In this document: positions 13,401 to 25,444 of the stretch, one piece after another | How positions within the stretch are numbered: the stretch's first letter is position 1 | Layout of the letters: every line of letters begins with the position of its first letter | NCBI GenBank assembly: GCA_005656395.1 | Contig: SRSI01000068.1 | Location: 62,001-126,000 of the forward strand | Direction: 5' to 3' | DNA: 64,000 nucleotides | Source: Strongyloides papillosus | Lineage: Eukaryota > Nematoda > Chromadorea > Rhabditida > Strongyloididae | Program-made: the position numbers and the translations under genes | Notes under the pieces: model-generated | What the model was told of the DNA's origin: nothing | Database searches by the model: none | What the model saw: only the letters and a program-made list of their open reading frames with translations

Positions 13401-15948
13401 TGAAAAAGAAATGAAACAATGGAAGGAGTATGAAATAAAATATAAGAAATTAGAGAACATCTATGAAATGGAGAAAGAAAAAATAAAGGCGGAAAGGAGT
13501 AAATTTAAAGCGGAAATGAGTTTATTAAGAAAACGTTCTGAGGAAACATTAGCAGATATTGAAAAATTACGAGAATCACATCAAAGGAGAGAAATAATGT
13601 GGAATAAGGAAAGAGAGAAATTGGAGAATGAATTAAATTCATTGAAGAAATGTCTTACTAAACGTGGTAATGATGATATTTCCGAATGCGATTCTATTTC
13701 ACAATGCAGATCAACAGCAAGTAACAACAACACTTCTATTATTAGAGTTACCAGACCAGCTGAACAAAGTATCCTGAATGAATTGAGGGAAAAAATAACA
13801 TTGAGTGAAAGAAGAAATTGTGTTTTGGAGAATGATTTAGTAAAAATTAGGATGGAGAAAGATGAGATTGAGTTAGAGATCATGAAAAATAAACAAACAT
13901 GGAATAGAGAGAAAGATGAATTGAGTCATAAATTAAGACAAGCTGATAAAATTAAAGCAATGGAAATCGATGCTTTACAACAAAAGTTCACATCTAGAAT
14001 GAATATTATGGAAAATACTAACAAAACACTCCAGACCCAATTAGTACAAGCCAGAAGAGAAAGAGATCATAATAAAGAGGGTATAAACCAATTGCAAAAG
14101 AAATTAGAAAATGAAATTAAAAAAATCGAGAAAGAAAATAGCAAACACTCAGAGATAACTGCAAAATTAGTTGCTACTGAAAAGAAAGTCAATGATCTAG
14201 AGGTTGGTTTAGATCGCCTTAAAACAGACCTCAAATTAAGCAAAGATGCACATGCTGCCGATAAAAAACTTTGGTCTGTTGAAAAATCACACATACTAAA
14301 AGCCAATTCTGTTAATGGTTGTAAAGATGACCAAGCTAACGGTGATAGAAAAATTGCTGAAGAGGCATTAAAAGCAGGAGAAATTGTTCAAAAACAATAC
14401 TCTGAGTATCAGAAGTTTTTCAAGAAAGAAGTTGATAGATTAAATTTGAAGATTAAACAATTGAATGATGAAATTAAACATAAAGAAAATGACTATGGTA
14501 AAATTATCAAAGAACTGAAAGAACAAATAAGAGTATTGGAAATCGACCAAAAGAATCTATTACAAAATAAAGAAGTTATCTTATCTGCAAAAGAAGCTCT
14601 ACAAATAGATCAGGAACGTCTTATACAAGCATTGCAATTAGCTGAAGTACAAAAATTAACAAGAAAATATAAGTTGACATCTATTGTTGAACAACTTAAA
14701 TTTATTAAAGACCAATCTCAAAAAGAGAATAAAGAAAATGTTGAAGGTATAATTAATATATTAGGTGGAATGAGAGATGATGACAGTTCCAGTGGTCTAC
14801 TTCTAACCTCTGATTCAACATTTGATAGAGTAGACAATATTTCAGACAATCTATCACAGAATTCTCTATCAATACGTTCAATTAATCATTTCAGAACATT
14901 TAATAGAATTACAAATTTAGATTTATCTCATCGTTCCTACAGTACCGATAATACAAATGATAAAGGACAATATGATTCCGGTATTAATACATCTTACAGT
15001 CATAGAAGTATATCACCAACTAAAAAATATCCACCACCAACAACAACATATTGTGTAGAGTATGATAATAATGGAAGACTACATTATATACCCAGAAGTT
15101 TTGGTAGAAGTGCCAGTTATGATAGGTATGGTATGTCTGAGAGTGCCTTACCAAATACATTTGAAAGAATGAAAAGTACAGGTACATTAACTGATGATTA
15201 TGATGCCTGTCAAAATGGTAACTGTCCATCACGTTCAGGTAGTGCTGGAACAAATATTTTATATAAAGTTAGAAGAGAAGAATTAGCTAAAGGAACTACT
15301 CCATCCGTCAAAGCCATGACTATGGCTTTTGAATCATTAGATACAAAAATAACATCTAAAAGAGGTTTCTTTAGTATTAGGAAATCTAAAAGTGTTGATA
15401 ATGGTGAAAATAAGGATTCCAAGAAAAAATCATCAAAGATTAAACCAGCAATGAAAAATATTCCATCTGATCTCTCTAGTAAATCTGCCTTTGCTGATAC
15501 CTCTACATTACCATATGAAAAATCGCCTAGAGGTGGAAGAAATCCTTTCAAAAATATGGGTTCTAAGTTAGTTGAAAGAGTAAGGAGAAGTTTAAGTAGA
15601 ACTAAACCTGAGAAAAACAAACATCAAGAGATTGAAAAAGAGGAGAAGGCTAAAACTCCAACATTGGCTGAACCAGAGAAGTTTGTTGATGATGATGACG
15701 ATGACAATGAAGAGAATGGTGATATGGATAAGAGTTGTTTAAGTGAAATTGCAGACACAATAACAGAAGATAGAGATACGTTTAGGAGTATTCAAGAGTG
15801 TGAAAGTATAGCTGTTAGTATTAATGAAAAACCTTCTAAGGTATGTTTTAATTATATTTCTAACTTTTAATATTATTTTTAGGCTTCTATCCCAACAACT
15901 ATCAATTCAAGCACTTTAAGAAAGGTTAATATTTCAAGACGAATATAG
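10443..15948 (+). CDS. MTCL/SOGA-family coiled-coil microtubule/actin-associated protein
   Basis: Three exons: 10443-10809, 10856-15840 and 15883-15948, giving 1805 residues. Introns are 46 and 42 nt; the first acceptor (TTTAAG at 10850-10855) is the one that keeps frame. The N-terminus has a small Cys motif (RCKKCF followed by His) like the short Cys/His signature at the start of myosin-phosphatase Rho-interacting proteins. Residues about 180-330 carry the SOGA/MTCL signature: EIEEMQDQYREEEIEEFREL, NCRVLQFKLRKTER, then AKEVSVRLHTDLEAAEQKR. Long heptad coiled coil fills most of 60-1290, followed by a Ser-rich, basic tail (SKLVERVRRSLSRTK) and an acidic run. In animals this family crosslinks or stabilises microtubules and affects polarity; that role is inferred here. 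Large minus-strand open frames inside are shadows. A possible trans-splice acceptor (TTTAAG) lies 8 nt before the start. Confidence 0.82.
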
Positions 15949-17784
15949 TATATCTAAAGTTATAAATTCTAATAATTATTGTTACCATATTGTTACGTAT
16001 TATTAATTATTTTTTTTATTATTTGAAGTTAATATTTTGTTAATAAAATTTTTGTACTAATGATTGAAGTATCATGAAAGAAATAATATAAAAGAGTGTA
16101 GTAATTACTATAATATTTTATTTAGATCAAAAATATACATAAAAATCTATAGGAAAGATTAACAAAATAATAGTAATAAAAAAAGTACAGAATTTAATGA
16201 ATAACACTGACAGATTTGACAAATTTATTATTTAACATTATATTGAAATAACTTCCATTTAACGTTTTCAGTCATCATAAAATATGTTAAATCAATGTTT
16301 ATTTTTTCAATAGTAAACATAAAATAACCAACAAATCTTCTACCTCCCAGCCTTACAGTACTTAATTATTTTGTAAATATTTTCTACTAATAAAAATAAC
16401 GAATAGTATTTTATTAACCCTCCCCCTTGAAAGTGCTCCAAGGTCTTTCCAATTAAATATAATTCTTAATAACGTAATCACTTAAAAAAGAATGTACTTA
16501 TAAAAAATACTCATTAATTTTGTTTACAAATAATGATTCAATTTATGGAATATCTTATTATAACTTACTAGGAATGTGTTTTTTACTATTTAAAAATGTG
16601 AAAAATATTTAATCACAATTCAAAGTTTGTCTAATATATATTTATACTTTTTGATATTATCATGGAAGTGATAATTGTCAAACAAATAGTGACTATAAAT
16701 ATTTAATGAAAAACATGCTACTATAATTTTGTATAATAATAAAAATTAAAAGTTTTATTCAAAAAATTACTAACATACTCTTACTAAATATAAAATTTAC
16801 ATTTACAAGAAATAATACTTTAAAATTAAATTAATATAATCGTAAATTCAGATTAGAAACCTCTTATTTACGTATATAAAAGTAAAGTAGAATTTTGAGA
16901 ATGTACTACTATAGAGTTGTGTTTGAAATTGAAAAATAATTCAAGTAATAATAATACTGATAATTAATAATGTATATGGAAAATGTATGGCTTCAAAAGA
17001 ATAATTTAATTCACTTTTTTTTTAACTTAAATTCTTCGATAATGTACATAATCGTAACACAAAGCTAATTAATGAATGAATAGTTAATTTTATAGCATTT
17101 TTTTTAAATCTATTTTTGTATGAGTCACGAACAAGACATCAAAATATAAAATATATTAAATATTTTGTTAGTTTAATAATTTATTATGAACATTATATGT
17201 TTTATACCATTGAGTACTTATTTTGTAACATGTTTTTTAAAATAATTATATAGAGAAAAGGCTAAATATAATCTTACTTATTTTTCATTGACAAAATCGA
17301 GAAAAAACTATAAACATATATAAAAGTACCATACAAATATAATTTTTAATTATGTTTTTGTGATAACTGTCCCTCAAATTCAACATTTCATTTCTATTAT
17401 TAATAGTGTTTCTAGAATATGACAAATCAAATGTTTAGTATTCTCATAAAAGTATATTTATATGTGAAATATTGCTTTTATCCCTTACTAAATATAATTT
17501 TTTTTTCGAAGCTAACAAATTTACACGTACATTTTTCTCTTGGTCCTTTTCATTTATTATCATCAAGTGATAAAAATCATTTATCTAATAAAATTTTCAA
17601 TCTCCATTAATCCATTTATATTTTATGGGTGAGTCAGAAGTATATAATGTAATTGAGATTAATGGTAAATATAAACCATTTTGAAAATATTTTTTTTAAT
17701 TTAATGGCTTCTTACTATACGTGAAATAGTTTGGTGGAAAGTAAATATATTATTTCGATTCATTTCAGGTAGTAATTAATTAAT
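15949..17784. other. AT-rich intergenic region
   Basis: No conserved coding frame. The open frame at 17419-17610 is a hydrophobic AT-rich translation without a domain or good codon pattern. The last part is presumably the promoter of the membrane protein gene at 17785. Confidence 0.6.
16042..16047 (+). terminator. Candidate polyadenylation signal of the coiled-coil gene
   Basis: AATAAA about 95 nt after the stop codon at 15948, in AT-rich DNA where chance matches are frequent. Confidence 0.4.
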
Positions 17785-18604
17785 ATGTATCTAACCAAAC
17801 TTTTCTTCAACGTTGTATCATGTGTAAGTTTATCATTCTTCTTTTTAATATTCCTTCTAGTATGCTAACGCTGTAAATGTTGATTATGGTGTAAAATATA
17901 ATTCATCACTCGGTGAATTTTTCGATGTTGCCTGTGGACTTGATGAAAAATTAATCAATAACACATACAACTTTAATAATGCTTTTAAATGTCAATCTCC
18001 AAGTAATTTTCTAAACCTGGAAGAAAAAATGCCCGTGGAGTGTAGACTTACAGATGGAATAAATTACCATTGCACATATAATCACTTTGAGCACAAAGAA
18101 GGATGTAAATCTCTTCCTGAACTTTGTGAAATTGCATATTTACGATGTCTCAATCATACTACAATTAATGTACCTGTTGAAATTAAAACAACACAACCTA
18201 CAACGACAAGCAAACTGATAAATGATCTTAAATATAGAGCTGAGATGGAACAATCAAATTTTTCACAACGCACCAACAATGTTATACGCCAAACAACTAC
18301 CCGACCTGAAACAACAACAAATTATCCTGAGACATTACCATCGACAACGAAAATCATTGTAATATCAACAACTGAACCAAATTACCTCGAGACTACCGAT
18401 AATTACTCTGCTTCCTCACTAATATTTGTCTACACAAATCTTGAAGATGAATATCATAATGAATTTATCTACGATTTGACTTTTTTTGTAATGTCACTTA
18501 TCACTATTATCATCTGTTTTCTCTATGTCAAAAGAAGATTCACCAAAAAAGGCAATGCTTATGAACTTGTTGATATATCGTCCAGTAGAAGTTTTTCTTC
18601 CTAA
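17785..18604 (+). CDS. Putative secreted-route single-pass membrane protein with seven-Cys ectodomain (paralogue A)
   Basis: Two exons, 17785-17823 and 17861-18604, joined across a 37-nt GTAAGT...CTAG intron; 260 residues. I do not recognise a named family. Visible parts: a hydrophobic start (MYLTKLFFNVVSC) that may be a signal peptide; an ectodomain with seven cysteines at 38, 57, 74, 84, 95, 102 and 109; a Thr-rich, mucin-like stalk at about 115-205 with several N-x-S/T sites; a transmembrane helix at about 219-237; and a short basic then Ser-rich cytoplasmic tail. The first exon is 13 codons ending in Cys, the same as the gene at 24599, whose Cys spacing matches closely, so the two are paralogues. 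A surface receptor, ligand or coat protein is possible, but no function can be assigned. The small first exon supports this start. Confidence 0.7.
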
Positions 18605-19069
18605 AAAATTTCTCAAGACAATAGTATCTCATTAATTATTACCTTCAAATTTCAATAAAATTTCTTAGATATCTTTTAGTTTATAACGTTATACTCCTTT
18701 CAACATTTATTTCGAATACTCCTCTGACAAATTAATTTTGTCTCTCTCCACGCCAAATGTTTTTTCAAATAAAATAGATATACATAGTGTTCATGATGGT
18801 CATTGTGTCACTTAATTTCGTTAACACTTTTCTATTTTAAAAGAAAAGATTTGGGCGTTGTCGCTGACATTTTGATGAAATACATTGCGTTCAAAAGAGT
18901 ATTAAATTTACTATACCTAAACATTATAAAAATCAAAGTCCATGATCTCTCACTGATTATTGAAAATTTACCACAGTTCTTTTTGTTCTAGAGTTTTCTT
19001 TTTATCACTAAAATTCGACAGTAAACGCCTGAATTATTGGAATATCGTAATACTATCCCAAATTTTAAG

Positions 19070-19081
19070 GGTATAAATACC
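19070..19081 (+). promoter_or_regulatory. Palindromic TATA-like element upstream of the Argonaute
   Basis: GGTATAAATACC, a TATA box inside a small inverted repeat, 177 nt before the Argonaute start. The same 12 bases occur at 63784-63795. The role in transcription is inferred from sequence alone. Confidence 0.4.
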
Positions 19082-19240
19082 TTTAGCCTTTCGAAATTAT
19101 CATTTTAGAATTTTAGTGATATGTTATGAGGTGGTTGTCATCCATATTATCGTTGTCTATCTCAACATTGCATATTTTTCCTACGCGTTTTATTTCAATT
19201 TTTATCTCGATTACCTTCTTCATTCAATCTTATTAATACA

Positions 19241-19250
19241 TTTTTTCTAG
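19241..19250 (+). promoter_or_regulatory. Candidate spliced-leader trans-splice acceptor
   Basis: TTTTTTCTAG ends 7 nt before the Argonaute ATG with no matching upstream donor exon seen. This fits a nematode trans-splice site, or a 5' UTR intron end. Confidence 0.4.
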
Positions 19251-19257
19251 ACTTATT

Positions 19258-21956
19258 ATGGAGTTCCCAGACGTTAATGATATAACGGACAAATTTGAGA
19301 AGGTTGAAATCTGCCAGAAGCTCAACCCATCTGAATACTATAAGGATACATGTCGTGGTCAGGTTTCGGCATACCCACTACAGATTGAGAGGACTGCTGT
19401 CGCGTACAGGTACAGCGTATCTATCTCCCTCACAAAGGAGAATTTTCGTAAGATGTTAACATCAACAAATGATTTAGAAGTGTAAGTTTTTCTCAATCTT
19501 TTTTCATGATGGTTGTGTTTTTCAGTAAAATGATTGGAAGTAAGCAAGCTAGGAGGGAAACTTGTATGACGGCTGTGGACCACACTATTAAGGATCTGCA
19601 AATTCCTGACATCCAGTACTGTTATGATGGTGTCTCTAATTTGATTACCAACAAGGAGATAGACAACACCGAAGTCGTTATTCCAGGAAGTAGATTCCCA
19701 GAGGACTGTCATGGCTTGATTAGGAAATGCTCTGTATCTGTAGAATTGGCACGCTGCACGGACGACTTCGTAATCCCCATTGGACAAAAGAACATTCTTC
19801 TAAATGACGCCCTCTCTCAGAAGCAGAAGCTCATATACAACTGCTTGGAGATGATTACGTCGCAGTACGCCCTCAACAACAAAAAGTACTTCTCCAACAA
19901 CAACAGGAGTTTTCATATGGCCGGCAGGGAGTTCGACGAAGATATTGGAAACGGGAAGATTCTAAAGCCAGGTGTCTGCAAGAGCGTTCGCTTCATCGAG
20001 TCAAATGATCAGGAGCAAGTACGTGCCGCTGTCTTCTTGGATATGTCAAAGAATGTATTTTACAAGGATGGCAACCTTCTTGATGTTATTATGGATATTA
20101 CGGGAAAGGATGAGGTAAAGCGACTTAGTTTGGCGGATTACAACTACGCTCTCGAGTGCCTTGAGGGGGTCCTTGTCACTCCATCGTACAGGAATGCTGG
20201 TGATTCTTTTAAATTAAAGGAGTTTTCAAAGGAGAGCTTAAAGGACTGTTACTTCAAAGGAAGAGACGACGACAATGTCTCCATCATTGAGTACCTTGAG
20301 AACACCTACAAGATAAAAATTCTCCATCCGGATATCCCAGCAGTGGTTGTCAAGGCTCATGGACAGATTAACTACTACCCTATATGCCAATTGAATATCT
20401 GTCCTGGACAAACAGTATCCCTTCAAAAAATGGATTCTGAGTCTTCTGTTTGTCAGCAGTCGAACAACACAGTTAAACCGTACGTCCGTAAAAACGAGAT
20501 CACCAAACACTTAATGGGTCTCGGACTTCTTGATGTAAATAGTAATAGCGTAATGAAAGGATTTGGATTGAAGCTTCTTCCTCATGCGATCAACATTAAG
20601 TTAAAAATACGCGAGCCTCCACAAATCTTCACTGGAGATGGACAAGTCTACCCTGATGACAAAGGTATATTCTCTGATGCCTTTCGTCAAAGATTTGCTG
20701 AACCTGCAACCATCAAAAAGTGGGTTCTGGCATATAATCGCTCCGTAACAAAAAGGAATGCTGAGGACTTTTGTCGTGAATTGGTCCAGATGGCAAAGCA
20801 AAAAGGAATGGTCATCGACTATCCTGTTGAAATCGTTGAACTCTTAGATGATCCCCAGGAGTTGAAAAAGTTCATGAAGGCTAAGGCTAACGACAAAGTC
20901 AAGTTTATCATGCATTTGGAGCCAAAAGCCATCTTGAGTCACGACTTGTTGAAGTATTATGAGACCAAGTATAATGTATTGACCCAACAGGTCACAAAGG
21001 AGTTGGTTGAAAATATTCTTACTAAAAGGCAGCGCCAGTCACTTGGAAACGTCATTAATAAGATGAATCTAAAGAATGGTGGACTTAATATAATGACTAA
21101 AAATGAACCTGCTGCTAAACGCATGTGTATGTCCAATAATGAGAACTTTATTATTGGTTATTCTCTCTCACATTCTAAGTTCAATGGAGATCCAAGTGTC
21201 GTAGGGTATTGTGGCAACTTTGCTCCCAACCCTCACAATTTCGTCGGCGACTTCTTCTTCCAGTACAGTAGGAAGCACCAAATTGATGCTCAATCTCTTG
21301 AGAATAGTTTTGCTGACGTTTTGAAGAGACGTGCTGCAAATAGGAGGGGTATAACTGAACCCCCTAAACGTATCATCGTACTTCGTGATGGGTTGACTGA
21401 TGTACAATTCAAGGATGCCATTCACAGAGAGATTAGTGCTTTGCGTGCCGCGTGTGAACGTTTCCAACCTGGCTACAAGCCATCCTTCGTTATGATTGTT
21501 GTAAATAAGCACCACAATAAGAGATTCTTCGGAATTGACTCCAATTTTATCTCAACTAACTTTGCTCCTGGAGTCGTTATCGATACGGGCTGTACCAGAG
21601 CTGACTACACTGAATTCTATCTCCAAGCTCATCGTCCTCTACTTGGAACTTCGAAGATCCCTCAATATTCTGTCATTGTTAATGAGTGTGATGTAACCCT
21701 TGATGAGTGCCAAGCTCTTATTCTTGCTTTGTCTTTCTCTCATCAAATTATTTCAAATTCCGTCTCTTTACCAGAACCTATCTACCAGGCTGGGGAGTTG
21801 GCCAAAAGAGGCAACTATCTTTTTGCTGTTATGAAAAAGGAGGATGTAACAAGATTGACCTACGTTGAGGACACTGGTCAAATCAACTTGACAGAGTTAA
21901 ATAATAATTTATGTTATAATAAGACAAAGTTTGCTGACAATCGTGTCACAGCCTAA
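19258..21956 (+). CDS. Argonaute-family protein, slicer-deficient, WAGO-like
   Basis: Exons 19258-19481 and 19526-21956, 44-nt intron, 884 residues. Order: N-terminal domain; PAZ at about 325-370 (ends near YPICQLNICPGQ); MID with a 5'-end pocket; PIWI from about 615. The MID pocket reads H547, K551, Q562, K587 where human AGO2 has Y529, K533, Q545, K570. In PIWI the first catalytic Asp is Ser (S621 in GYSLSH), the second Asp is kept (D696 in LRDG), and the last position (His or Asp in slicers) is Ser (S790 in QYSVIV). It should therefore bind guide RNA without cutting, as proposed for worm-specific Argonautes of secondary small-RNA pathways; the exact clade cannot be set here. Codon use is visibly richer in C/G-ending codons (AAC, TTC, AAG) than neighbouring genes, suggesting strong expression. 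It sits between the two seven-Cys genes. Confidence 0.9.
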
Positions 21957-24598
21957 ATATTTTTTTTTAATTTTTGTATATATTTATAATATATTGTATG
22001 TTAATTTTTGTATGTTAAGATCTAATTTGTAATAAAGTTGACATTTAGTCATAATACCTCTATTTTTATATCTTATTATGAAGAAATCTACTTCAATGTT
22101 TAAATATTCCAACTTGAAAGTGCAAAATTTTTAAATAAACAATAAAAACAATGTGATGTAATTATTTTTTTTTACTTAACACTATCATTAAGCTGATAAA
22201 TATAAAGTACTTATAGCTATTATATTACAAGAATTGTTATAGATTATATGATATAACCCATTATTAAATAAAATAAGTATCATCAAAAATAAATTTAACT
22301 TCATTAAAACTTTTTAAATGTCATCATTCAAAAATGTATGTAGATAAGAAATTTTTTATACCACAAAATTATTGCTTTAAATAATTGTTAGTTGATTGTC
22401 TATCACTCCTAAACACCAATATCAAATATCAACGATTTTTTATGCTAATACTTTTTATTAAATAAAGTTATAAATCACTTATCATTTAGATATCAAAGGC
22501 GCTAAATTTCACACTTTATATATTATTGTTGTTTTGGGTCTAAAAAATAAGTAAACAATGTATTGTGTTCTTAAGATGATGGAATTTGAGGAATTATTAT
22601 TTAGATGATTTTTTTTGTTAAATATTTGAGGATGAGCAAATTTTTTCTTTGATTAACAATAAATTTGATATGCCGAATGATTTAGTGGGGTAGCAGGTAG
22701 ATGAACATTGTGTTGTTGTTTGATTTTTTAGTTATATTAGGTTACAGATAATATATAAAAATCATATTTTTAAAAAATATGTTTTATTATATTTTTATCT
22801 TATTAAATTTTTACTTTTTTTCCTCTAAATTTGTCTAATCAATTAACTAAAAAAATTTTGTTTATTAAAAAAGTTATTAAATATAAACGTTGTTGCGAGG
22901 TTTATTTATTCTACTCTTTTGTATGCTAATAATGTAGTAGCTTCAAATGGTTTTTTTACTTAGAGATAAATTCTATTAAATATTTAATTTAAATGACTAC
23001 TATTGATAATCATTTTTTGATATAATTTTATAATGCTTTGATATTAAGCTAATTCCAGTGACTGAAATTTATTGGATTATAAGTTAAACTATCTTTATAA
23101 CATAGTATTTCGAAATACATTTGAATTTTCACCCACAATACTCTTTGGAATATCAAAAATTATCTATATATAAATTAAATGTTGTTGAGAAAGTCTCATT
23201 TTACGGAACGTTTTAAATTATCGCTAATAAGATTACATTATTTATATTTTATCATGTTTTACATTTTATAATATCATAAAAATATCTTTTAAAAAGCATT
23301 ATTATGTTTTGAAAAGGTAATATTTGTCATTATTGTTACACCAATAAATAAAAGTTTTAAGAAAATTAATAGTTATTTTAATTACTCCATAAAATTTCCT
23401 ATTTAGAGAAAGATAATTTATTGCGTAATATTTTAAATATACTATTTCAAATGCCCCAATTGATTGGAGAAAATAAGTTTAAACTATTATTGATAAAAAG
23501 TATCACAATTCATGTGACATAGAATCATATGTTGTATCTGTTAATGGTCCAAACAAACCCAACAACATAGACTACCGTACCATTATTAATCGAACCACAC
23601 CTCTAGAATCTGTTTATTTTAGAAATATTTAAATAAAAATCTTTACTTGATAATAACGTGTAAAAATAGATATATGAACTTTGCGTTTTATGTTATTATT
23701 TTATACTTTTTAACCTTTACTTATTTTGTTTTAAATAAAAATGCGAAGTAATCACTAGAAACATAATAACATCAAAAAGTTTTTTATATATAAATACATT
23801 TTACCCTAAAGAATAAACTACCCACGATAAATTTCTTATCTCTATTTATAAATTTAAACTTTAGATACTTAAAAATTTTTATAATCTTAATATTTAGCGA
23901 TATGATTTTTTTATCACAATAAAGTATAACAAGTTAATTATTTTTATATGCATTAATCCATAATTCTTAGAATAACAAACATATAAAATACGACTCTATA
24001 ATCTTTTACATTTCTATTAACAAACACTTTCACATATCACATCAATACGTGAATGATAAAATTTTTATTTTCTTCCTAAAATTTCTTAAACAACAATGCA
24101 TGTGATGTCATATCTCACTGAAAAAGATGTGTATTGTTTTTACCAAATATAAGATTTTTATTTTATACTTATTCTAAGATTTTTATCTTTCTTGTTGTTT
24201 TTTGAAAGTTTTTAGATAAATCCCGAATCCAATATATTTCGTAATACTATAAATTTAGTCTAATTAACCTGAATAACAAAAACATCACCAACAAAAGTTA
24301 TCTAATTATTTATGTATTCACAAATTCATTGAAACACCTAATCTAATCATATGTCTGTTGAAACAAAAATTTCAAAAGAGTCAAATACATTTCCTATAAA
24401 ATTAATCATTTATTACGACTTCTTATCATCTCCTAAATATATTTTGATTATTGTTTCATAATCAATCAAAATAGTATCTATTAATAGCCTCTTTATTCGT
24501 GTTCAGATTTTTTTAGCACCCAAAAAAATGGATAACGTATCATTTTCATAATTTGTTTAACATCTCTTTAAATTTTAGGGTAGAAGAAGATATAACTT
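21957..24598. other. AT-rich intergenic region
   Basis: About 2.6 kb between the Argonaute and the second seven-Cys gene. No open frame with recognisable coding character, no RNA gene, and no repeat beyond simple A/T tracts was seen. Confidence 0.6.
22031..22036 (+). terminator. Candidate polyadenylation signal of the Argonaute gene
   Basis: AATAAA 75 nt after the Argonaute stop codon. Confidence 0.45.
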
Positions 24599-25362
24599 AT
24601 GTTTTATGTTAATGTCGATACTTTTGCCGCAATTTGTGTAAGTTTATTAATACCTTAAATGTATTAGATTATCCACCTTAGTTTACCTCGTCAATAAGTT
24701 TTTTTGAAAACTCTTTAGATAATGTTGAAAATACACATTCTTGGGAGATTTTTTGCCCGGACTTTGATGTTATAGATCGGGAACAGATAAAACTTAATGG
24801 GGATTTTAAATGTTATTTTGATACTTTAAAATTTAATCCTTTTATTACGGAGTGTGAAGATGAGAATGGGCTATTATACTCTTGCTACTATAAAGATTGT
24901 AAAGATGAGTATGATGAATTGAATGATAAACGCTGCCAAACACTTGTCTTGGAATGCTCAGAAAAAAATGAGGATAATGTTAAATCACAAAAAAGTATTT
25001 ACTCATATAATGTTTTATCATTTGGTAACAAAACAGTTAGAAAAAACAACATTAAATTTGGAGATTTTACTGTAAATAGTGAAACGGAAGTTCTTAATTT
25101 CAATAACGAGGAAGGTAATAAACCACCGGTTAGTCTTACTTCAAGAAAGTATTCACACGACAATACTTCAATGGAAAAAGAAAATGTTTCGATGCTCAAA
25201 GTATTTGATAGTTTCATTAATTATATAATTAACGGTAATGAAGAAATTGAGAACATAATTAAATTGAAAAAATGTATATATTCACCATTATGTCAAATAG
25301 TATTTGCCTCAATTATTTACATAATTTTATTTATTTTCTGCATAAACATCAATATAAGATAA
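24599..25362 (+). CDS. Putative single-pass membrane protein with seven-Cys ectodomain (paralogue B)
   Basis: Exons 24599-24637 and 24682-25362 with a 44-nt intron; 239 residues. The first exon is 13 codons ending in Cys, as in the gene at 17785. Ectodomain cysteines fall at 38, 57, 71, 81, 86, 98 and 105. The C-x18-C, C-x9-C and final C-x6-C spacings equal those of paralogue A, and matched residues include FKC, EC and Y-x-C. An Asn/Ser/Lys-rich stretch of about 100 residues follows, without the Thr-rich stalk of A. A transmembrane helix at about 213-235 leaves almost no cytoplasmic tail. The N-terminus is only moderately hydrophobic, so the signal peptide is less certain than in A. Function unknown. 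The 3' end converges on the DOCK gene, whose stop codon lies 82 nt away on the other strand. Confidence 0.65.
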
Positions 25363-25444
25363 TTTTTTTTTAAATTAATAACACAAAAATAAAAGAATCT
25401 TTATTAATTATTAATAAAATTATTAAACAAAAAAATTTTTAAAA

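Larger units (their letters stand above)
18605..19257. other. Intergenic region with likely Argonaute promoter
   Basis: Somewhat GC-richer than other spacers. It holds a TATA-like element at 19070-19081 and a T-rich AG acceptor at 19249-19250. The open frame at 18803-18991 shows no domain and is not called. Confidence 0.5.

Noticed and set aside
17419..17610. 63-codon plus frame before the seven-Cys gene
   Set aside because: No splice link to the gene at 17785 and no coding character.
18803..18991. 62-codon plus frame upstream of the Argonaute
   Set aside because: Lies in the presumed promoter; AT-rich Leu/Ile/Lys composition only.
19359..19787. 142-codon minus frame opposite the Argonaute
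   Set aside because: Crosses the Argonaute intron and is antisense to well-conserved coding sequence.
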